64,000 bases of DNA from Homarus americanus (lineage: Eukaryota > Arthropoda > Malacostraca > Decapoda > Nephropidae), in assembly GCF_018991925.1 (NCBI RefSeq), contig NW_024720773.1:1562567-1626566 (forward strand), written 5' to 3'. Below, piece after piece: positions 56,655 through 64,000 of this stretch. The notes beneath the pieces were generated by a model, which had not been told where the DNA came from, searched no databases, and was given only the letters and a program-made list of their open reading frames with translations. The translations under genes were made by a program, and so were the position numbers. Each line of letters begins with the position of its first letter. Position 1 is the first letter of the stretch.

Positions 56655-59600
56655 CCACCGGCTCCTCGTCACCATTGAGCCTCCCATCACCCACCAGCCT
56701 CCCGTCATCCACCAGCCTCCCCTCACCCACAAGCCTCCCATCACCCACCAGCCTCCCTCACCAACCAGCCTCCAGTCACCCATCAGCCTCCGTCACCCAC
56801 CAGCCTCCCCTCACCCACCAGCCTCCAGTCACCCATCAGCCTTCCACCCACCATCCTTCCGTTACCCACCAGCCTTCCGTCACCCACTAGCCTCCCACCA
56901 CCATCCTCCCTCACCCACCAGCCTCCCGTTACCCACCAGACAATCGTCAGCCAATAGCTTCCTGTCACCCACCACCCTTCCGTCACCCACCAGCCTCCCT
57001 CACCCACAGCCTACCATAACCCACCAGCCTTCCGTCACCACCTGCCTCCAGTCACCCACCAGCCTTCCGTCACCCATCAGCCTGTCACCCACCTGCCTCC
57101 TGTCACCAAGCCTCCTGTCACCCATCAGCCTTCCGTCACCCACCAGCCTGTCACCCACAAGCCTCCCATCACCCACCAGCCTCCCTGTCACCCACAAGTC
57201 TCTCGTCACTCACCAGCCTCCTGTCACCCACAGGCCTCCGTCACCCACCAGCCTCCCGTCAACCACAAGCCTCCATCACCCACAACTCCCATCACCCACC
57301 AGCCTTCCGTCACCCACCAGTCTCTCGTCACCCCTCTAGCCTCCCATCACCCACCAGCCTTCCGTCACCCACAGCCCTCCGTCACCCACCAGCCTCCCTC
57401 ACCCACCAGCCTTCCGTCACTGAGCTGCCTCCCATACCCACCAGCCCTCCGTCACCCACCAGCCTCACCCACCAGCCTTCCGTCACCCACTTGACTGATC
57501 ATCCAACAGCCCACACACAAGCCTCCCCAGCCACCAGCTCCCATCACCCACCAGCCTCCCATCACCCACAAGTCTCCTCACACCACAAGTCTCCGTCACC
57601 CATCAGCCTTCCGTCACCCACCAGCCTCCAATCCCCACCGCCAATCGTCACCCAACAGCCTCCCGTCACCCACCAGCCTCCTGTCACCCATTAGCCTTCC
57701 GTCACCCACCAGCCTCTTCACCCATCAGCCTTCTGTCACCCACCTCCCTGTCACCCACCAGCCTCCTGTCATCCATCAGCCTCGTCACCCACCAGACAGA
57801 GAACTCCCCCCACACCACACAATCTCACTCCCGTCAACCACAAGCCTCCCATCACCCACAAACCTCCCACTAGCTTCCCCATCACCCACGAACCTCCCAT
57901 CACCCACCAACCCTCCCACCAGCCACCCATCACCCACCAGCCCCCATCACCCACCAGCCTCCCATCACCCACCAGCCTCCCATCACCTCCAGCCTCCCAA
58001 CACCCACAAACCTCTCGTCACCCACAAGCCTCCCCATAACCCACAAGCATCCCATCATCCACAAGCTCCTTCACCCACACAGCTCCATCACCCACACCAG
58101 CCTCCCATCACCCATCAGCCTTCCATCACCCACCACCCTCCCATCACCCACCAGCCCTCCCATCACCCCCAGCCTCCCACACCACCTGCTCCCTCACCCA
58201 CTAGCCTCCCATCACCCACAAGCCTCCCATCACCCAACAGCCTACCATCACCCACCAGCCTCCCATCACCCACCAGCCTCCTATCACCCACAAACCACTC
58301 GTCACCTAAGCTCCCATCACCCACAAGCATCCCACATCCACAAGCTCCCATCACCCACAAGTCTTACATCACCCAAAGCCTCCCATCACCCACAAGCCTC
58401 CCATCACCAACAAGCATACCCATCACCCACAAGCCTCCCATCACCAACAAGCCTCCCATCACCCAGAAGCCTCCCATCACCCAGAAGCATCCCATCCAGC
58501 ACAAGCCCAGACGCCCACAAGCCTCCCATCACCCACAAACCTCCCATCACCACCAAGCCAACCCATCCCCATCACCCACCAGCCTCCCATCACCCACAAG
58601 CCCCCATCACCCACCAGCCTCCCACCCACAGCTCCCATCACCCACCAGCCTCCCACCCACCAGCCTCCCACCCACGACCTCAAACCCACAAGCCTCCCAC
58701 CTCCCAAGTCCCACCCACGTCTCTCGTCACCACCAGCCTCCCTGCCCCATCAGCCTCCTTCACCCACCAGCCTCCCGTCACCCATTAGTTTCGCCACCCA
58801 CCAGCCTTCCACCCATCAGCTTTCTGTCACCCACCAGCTCTCCGTTACCCACCAGCCTCCTGTCACCCATCAGCCTTCCGTCACCCATCAGCCTTCCGTC
58901 ACCCAGCTGCCTCCTGTCACCCATTAGCCTTCCGTCACCCACCAGTCTTCCATTACCCACCAGCCTCAAATCACCCACCAACCAATCGTCACCCAAAGCC
59001 TCCTGTCACCCACCAGCCTCCGTCACCCACAAGCCTCCCATCTCCCACCAGCCTCCACCCACAAGCCTCCCATCACACCAGCCTCCCATCGCCCACAAGT
59101 CTCCCACACCCACAAGCCTCCCATCTCCCACCAGCCTCCCATCACCCAAAGCCTGCTCACCCACCAGCCTTCCATCACCCACAGCCTCCCATCATCCAAG
59201 CCTGTCACCCACGAGCCTCCCATCACCCACAAACCTCCTGTCACCAGCCAGATCCATCACCCATCAGCCTTCCTCTCACCCAACAGCATCTCGTCACCCA
59301 CAAGCCTCCCATCACCCACGCCTCCCATCACCTCCAACACCCAGCTACCCATCCCACCCACCCAGCCTCCCATCACCCACTCCATCACCCCCAGCCTCCC
59401 CACACCCACACCCCACCCACACGCCTCCCACCCCCAAGCCTTCCACACCACCCACAAGCACCCCATCACCCACAAGCCTCCCATCACCCACGTTCCACAC
59501 CCACACACCCCATCACCCACAAGCCTTCCATTACCCACAAGCACCCCATCACCCACCAGCCTCCCATCACCCACCAGCCTCCTCACCACCCATGCTCTCA

Positions 59601-62600
59601 CCCATCAGCCTCCCATCACCCACAAGCCTCCCATCACCCAAGCCTCCCATCACCCACAAGCCCACACTCACCCAAGCTCCCATCACCCACAAGCTCCCAT
59701 CACCCACAAGCCTTCCACACCCACAAGCCTCCCATCACCCACAAGCCTCCCATCACCCACCAGCCTCCCATCACCCACAAGCCTCCTCGTCAACCTAAAC
59801 GTCCCATCACCCACATACTTCCCATCACCCACAAGCCTCCCATCAACAACAAGTCCTCACATCACCAACAAGCCTCCCATCACCCACAAGCTCCCATCAT
59901 CCACCAGCCTCCATCACCCACCAGCCTCCCATCACCACCAGCCCTCCATCACACACCAGGTCTCGCTCACTCACCAGCCTCCCATCACCCACGAGAATCC
60001 CATCACCACAGCCTCTCCCATCACCCACAGCTCCCACCCACACACCCTCCCATCACCCAAGCCCTCACCCACAAGCATCTCATCATCCATGCCTCCCATC
60101 ACCCACAAGCCCGAGCACCCAAAGCTCCATCACCTACCAGCCACCCATCACCCAAAAACCTCCCCACTCTCCAGCTCCACCCACCAGCCTCCACATCTAC
60201 CAGCCTCCCATCACCCCACCACCCTCCATCACCCACCATCCTCCCACCCAACAGACCTCCCATCACCCACTAGCCCCATCACCCACCAGCCTCCCATCAC
60301 CCACCAGCCTCCATCACCCACCAGCCTCCCATCACACACCAGCCTCCCATCACCAATAGTCTCCCATCACCCACAACCCTGCCACCCAAAGCCTCCCATC
60401 ACCCACAAGCATCCCATCACCCACAAGCCTCCATCACCCCCAACCATCCCATCATCCACAAGCCTCCCATCACCCACAAGTCTTCCATCACCCACAAGCC
60501 TCCCATCATCCACAAGCCTCCCATCACCAACAAGCCTCCCATCACCCACAAGCATCCCATCACCCACAAACTCCCATCCCACAAGCCCCATCACCCACAA
60601 GACTCCCATCACCCAACAAGCATCCCATCCCCCACAAGCTCCCATCACCCACACCAGCCTCCCATCACCAACATGCCTCCCATCACCCACCATCTCCCAT
60701 CAACCACAAGCCTCCCATCACCCACCAGCCTCCCATCACCCACCAGTCTCCCATCACCCACAATCCTCCCATCACCCACCAGCCTCCCCATCGAACACAG
60801 CTCCCATCACCCACCAGCCCCATCACCCACAGCCTCCCATCACCCAAGCCTCCCATCATCCACAAGCTTCCATCACCCACCAGCCTCCCATCATCCACAA
60901 ACTTCCTGTCACCCACGAGCCCCATCACCCACACAAACCTCCCATCACCATGCTCCCCATCACCCACAAACCTCCCTTCACCTACAGGCCTCCCATCATC
61001 CAAGCCTCCCATCACCACACAAGCCTCCCATCACCCACCAGCCTCCCATCACCCACCAGCCCCCCATCACCCACCAGCCTCTCATCACCCACCAGCCTCC
61101 CATCACCCACCAGCCTCCCATCACCCACATAAACCTCTGTCACTTCACCAGCCTTCCACACCCACACCAGCCTCCCGTCACCCACAAGCCTCCCACACTC
61201 CACCAGCCTCAGATCACCCACCAGCCTCCCATCACCCACAGCCTCCCATCACCCACCAGCCTCCCATCACCCACAAGTCTCCATCACCCACAAGCCTCCC
61301 ATAACCTACCAGCCTCCCCGTCACCCACAAACCTCCCATCTCCCACCAGCCTCCCATCACCCACCAGCCTCCCATCACGCACCAGCCTCTCCCCCACCAC
61401 CCTCCCATGACCCACCCACCCCATTCTCACCCACCATCCTCCATCACCCACCAGCTCCCATCACCCACCAGCCTCCCATCACCCACCAGCCTCATCACCC
61501 ACCAGCCTCCCATCACTGCAAACCCCTGTCACCCAAAGCCTCCCATCACCCACACAACATCCCACCATCCATGCTCCCATCACCCACAAGCCATCCATCA
61601 CCCACAAGCTCCCATCATCCACAAGCTCCCATCACCACAAGTCATCCATCACCCACAAGCTTCCTCATCCACAAGCTCCCATCACCCACAAGCCTCCCAT
61701 TCTCACAAGCCTCCCACATCACCCACAAGCATCCCATCATCCACAAGCCTCCCATCACCCAAGTCATCCATCTCCCCCACAAGCTTCCCATCATCCACAA
61801 GCTCCCATCACCCAAGTCTTCCATCACCCACAAGTTCCATAATCCACAAGCCTCCCCATCACCAAGCCTCCCATCACCCACAAGCCTCCCATCACCCATA
61901 AGCATCCCACCCTCTCCAGTATCGTCCACAAACTCCCATCACCCCCAAGCCCCATCACCCACCAGCCTCCCATCACCCACAAGCCTCCCATCTCCCACAA
62001 GCATCCCATCATCCACAAGCCTCCCATTACCCTACAAGCCTGCCAACACCCACAGCCTCCCATCACCCAACAGCCTCCCATCACCCACAAACCTCCCATC
62101 TCCCACTAGCCTCCCATCACCCACCAACCTCCCATCACGCACCAGCCCCATCACCCACCCTCCCATCACCCACATGAGCGTCCCATCGCCCACCAGCCTC
62201 CATCACGCACCAGCCTCCCATCACCCACCAGCCTTCCATCACCCAAGCATCAAATCACCCACCAGCCTCCCAGCACCCCACCAGCCTCCCATCACCAACA
62301 AGCATCCCATCATCCACAAGCCTCCCATTACCCACAAGCCTCCCATCACCCACAAGCCTCCCATCACCTACAAGCCTGCCAACACCCAAAAGAGTTTCAT
62401 CACCCACCAGCCACCCATCACCCAAAACCTCCTATCTCCCGCTAGCCTCCCATCACCCACCAGCCTCCATTACGCCACCAGCCTCCCATCACCCACCCTC
62501 CATCACCCACCATCCTCCCATCACCCAACAGCCTCCCATCACCCACCAGCCTCCCATCACCCACCAGCCTCCCATCACCCACCAGCCTCCCATCACCCAC

Positions 62601-64000
62601 CAGCCTCCCATCACCCAGCCTCCCATCACCACCAGCCCCATCACCCAATAGTCTCCCATCACCCACAACTCGTCACCCAAGCCTCCCATCACCCACAAGC
62701 ATCCCATCACCCACAAGCCTCCCATCACCCACAACCATCCCATCATCCACAAGCCTCCCATCACCCACAAGTCTTCCATCACCCACAAGCTCCCATCATA
62801 CAAGCCTCCCATCACCAACAAGCCTCCCATCACCACAAGCATCCCATCACCCACAAACCTCCCATCCCCACAGCCTCCCATCACCCACAAGACTCCCATC
62901 ACCCACAAGCATCCCATCCCACGCCTCCCATCACCCACCAGCCTCCCATCACCAACATGCCTCCCATCACCCACCATCTCCCATCAACCACAAGCTCCCA
63001 TCACCAATGCCTCCCATCACCCACCAGTCTCCCATCACCCACAATTCCATCACCCACCAGCCTCCCCATCAACACAAGCCTCCCATCACCCACCAGCCTC
63101 CCATCACCCACAAGCCTCCCATCATCCACAAGCCTACCATCACCCACCAGCCTCCCATCATCCACAAACTTCTCGTCACCCACGAGCCTCCCATCACCCA
63201 CAAACCTCCCATCACCCACAAGCCTCCCATCACCCCACAAGCCTCCCTTCACCTACAGGCCTCCCATCATCCACAAGCCTCCCATCACATACAAGCCTCC
63301 CATCACCCACCACAGCCTCCCATCACCCACCAGCCTCCCATCACCCACCAGCCTCCTCATCACCCACCAGCCTCCTCCCTCCCACCAGCCTCCCATCACC
63401 CATAAACCCTGTCATTACCAGCCTGCCGCCACCCACTAGCCTGTCACCCACAAGCCTCCCATCACCCACCAGCCTCAGATCACCCACCAGCCTCCCATCA
63501 CCCAAAGCCTGCCATCACCCACCACCCTCCCCATCACCCCACAAGTCTCCCATCACCCACAAGCGTCCCATAACCTACCAGCCTCCTGTCACCCACAAAC
63601 CTCCCATCTCCCACCAGCCTCCCATCACCCACCAGCCTCCCATCACGCACCAGCCTTTCACCCACCACCCTCCCATGACCCACCAACCTCCCATTACTCA
63701 CCATCCTCCCATCACCCACCAGCCTCCCATCACCCCACCAGCCTCCCATCACCCACCAGCCTCCCATCACCCACCAGCCTCCCATCACCTGCAAACTTCT
63801 CGTCACCTAAAAGCCTCCCATCACCCACAAGCATCCTATCATCCACAAGCTCACCATCACCCACTAGTCATCCATCACCCACAAGCTTCACATCATCCAC
63901 AAGCTCCCCATCACCCACAAGTCATCCATCACCCACAAGCTTCCCATCATCCACAAGCCTCCCATCACCCCCAAGCCTCCCATTACCACAAGCCCCATCA
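56655..64000. repeat. 18-bp minisatellite (CCTCCCATCACCCACCAG), runs out of the window
   Basis: About 400 units of nominal 18 bp across 7.3 kb. Variants: CGTCACCC is common from 56655 to about 57800 and CATCACCC dominates after about 57900; CACCAG alternates with CACAAG. G is almost absent on the plus strand, so the minus strand is very G-rich (GGTGGGTGATGGGAGG). The unit is six codons long, giving Pro/His/Thr/Ser-rich frames up to 622 codons; these have no start context or domain and are not genes. Confidence 0.94.
60340..63990. repeat. Higher-order repeat of about 2.27 kb within the 18-bp array
   Basis: Rare variant units recur in the same order at a nearly constant distance: AATAGT at 60355 and 62647; CATCTCCCATCAACC at 60691 and 62975; CCTACAGGC at 60981 and 63252; CAGCCTCAGATC at 61204 and 63470; ATAACCTACC at 61301 and 63570; CCTCCCATGA at 61401 and 63669. 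Offsets are 2292, 2284, 2271, 2266, 2269 and 2268. Confidence 0.85.

Noticed and set aside
60089..63439. Pro/His/Thr-rich frames of 245-622 codons and Gly/Val-rich antisense frames
   Set aside because: The 18-bp unit is six codons long and stop-free in several frames on both strands. Compositional bias explains them; no signal peptide, domain or conserved start was seen.
1..64000. tRNA, rRNA or host protein-coding genes
   Set aside because: None was recognised by eye on either strand. A tRNA or splice-aware gene search would be needed to exclude small ones.

Overview
This is an animal (eukaryotic) genomic window with no recognisable host gene. It consists of decayed transposable elements and very large minisatellite arrays. 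Degenerate GGTTA/TAACC pentamer tracts (the arthropod telomere motif), together with RTE, CR1, I-group, mariner and PIF/Harbinger remnants and long tandem arrays, point to an arthropod. A decapod crustacean is my best guess, from impression of the element families and not from a database match.

Layout. 1-378: 3' end of a non-LTR retrotransposon on the plus strand. 467-14035: six copies of one non-LTR element with a restriction-like endonuclease (R2-superfamily layout), all on the minus strand, head to tail, each separated from the next by a (TAC)n microsatellite. Copies 1 and 3 are full length (about 3.9 kb), copy 2 is nearly so, and copies 4-6 are strongly 5' truncated. 14036-15254: unrecognised sequence. 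15255-20224: an I-group-like element (gag, APE endonuclease, RT, RNase H; minus strand) with few breaks. 20228-21205: a CR1-like 3' fragment. 21206-29174: two RTE-like elements. The first looks like a twin-priming product, with its 5' half inverted against its 3' half; the second is a degraded minus-strand copy. 29515-31395: a 22-bp minisatellite and a telomere-like tract. 31400-36290: a CR1-like element with an SGNH/esterase ORF1, split by a 1,279-bp mariner at an exact TA duplication. 36412-46804: a 38-bp minisatellite, then a 100-N assembly gap. 46905-50590: a 21-bp minisatellite. 50720-55770: a candidate 5-kb inverted-repeat transposon holding PIF/Harbinger-type transposase remnants and palindromes near both ends. 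55771-56650: an RTE fragment. 56655 to the window end: an 18-bp minisatellite with a higher-order period of about 2.27 kb.

The coding remnants all belong to mobile elements and all carry stops or frameshifts, so none is likely to be active from this locus. The most interesting biology is (a) the RLE element that repeatedly enters (TAG)n microsatellites and whose internal 5' truncations fall at its own TAC/GTA triplets, (b) the twin-primed RTE joined to an (ACAG)n tract through CAGAC microhomology, and (c) the PIF/Harbinger-like element with palindromic ends. The very long open frames in the minisatellites arise from repeat units that are multiples of three or lack stop codons. I do not regard them as genes.
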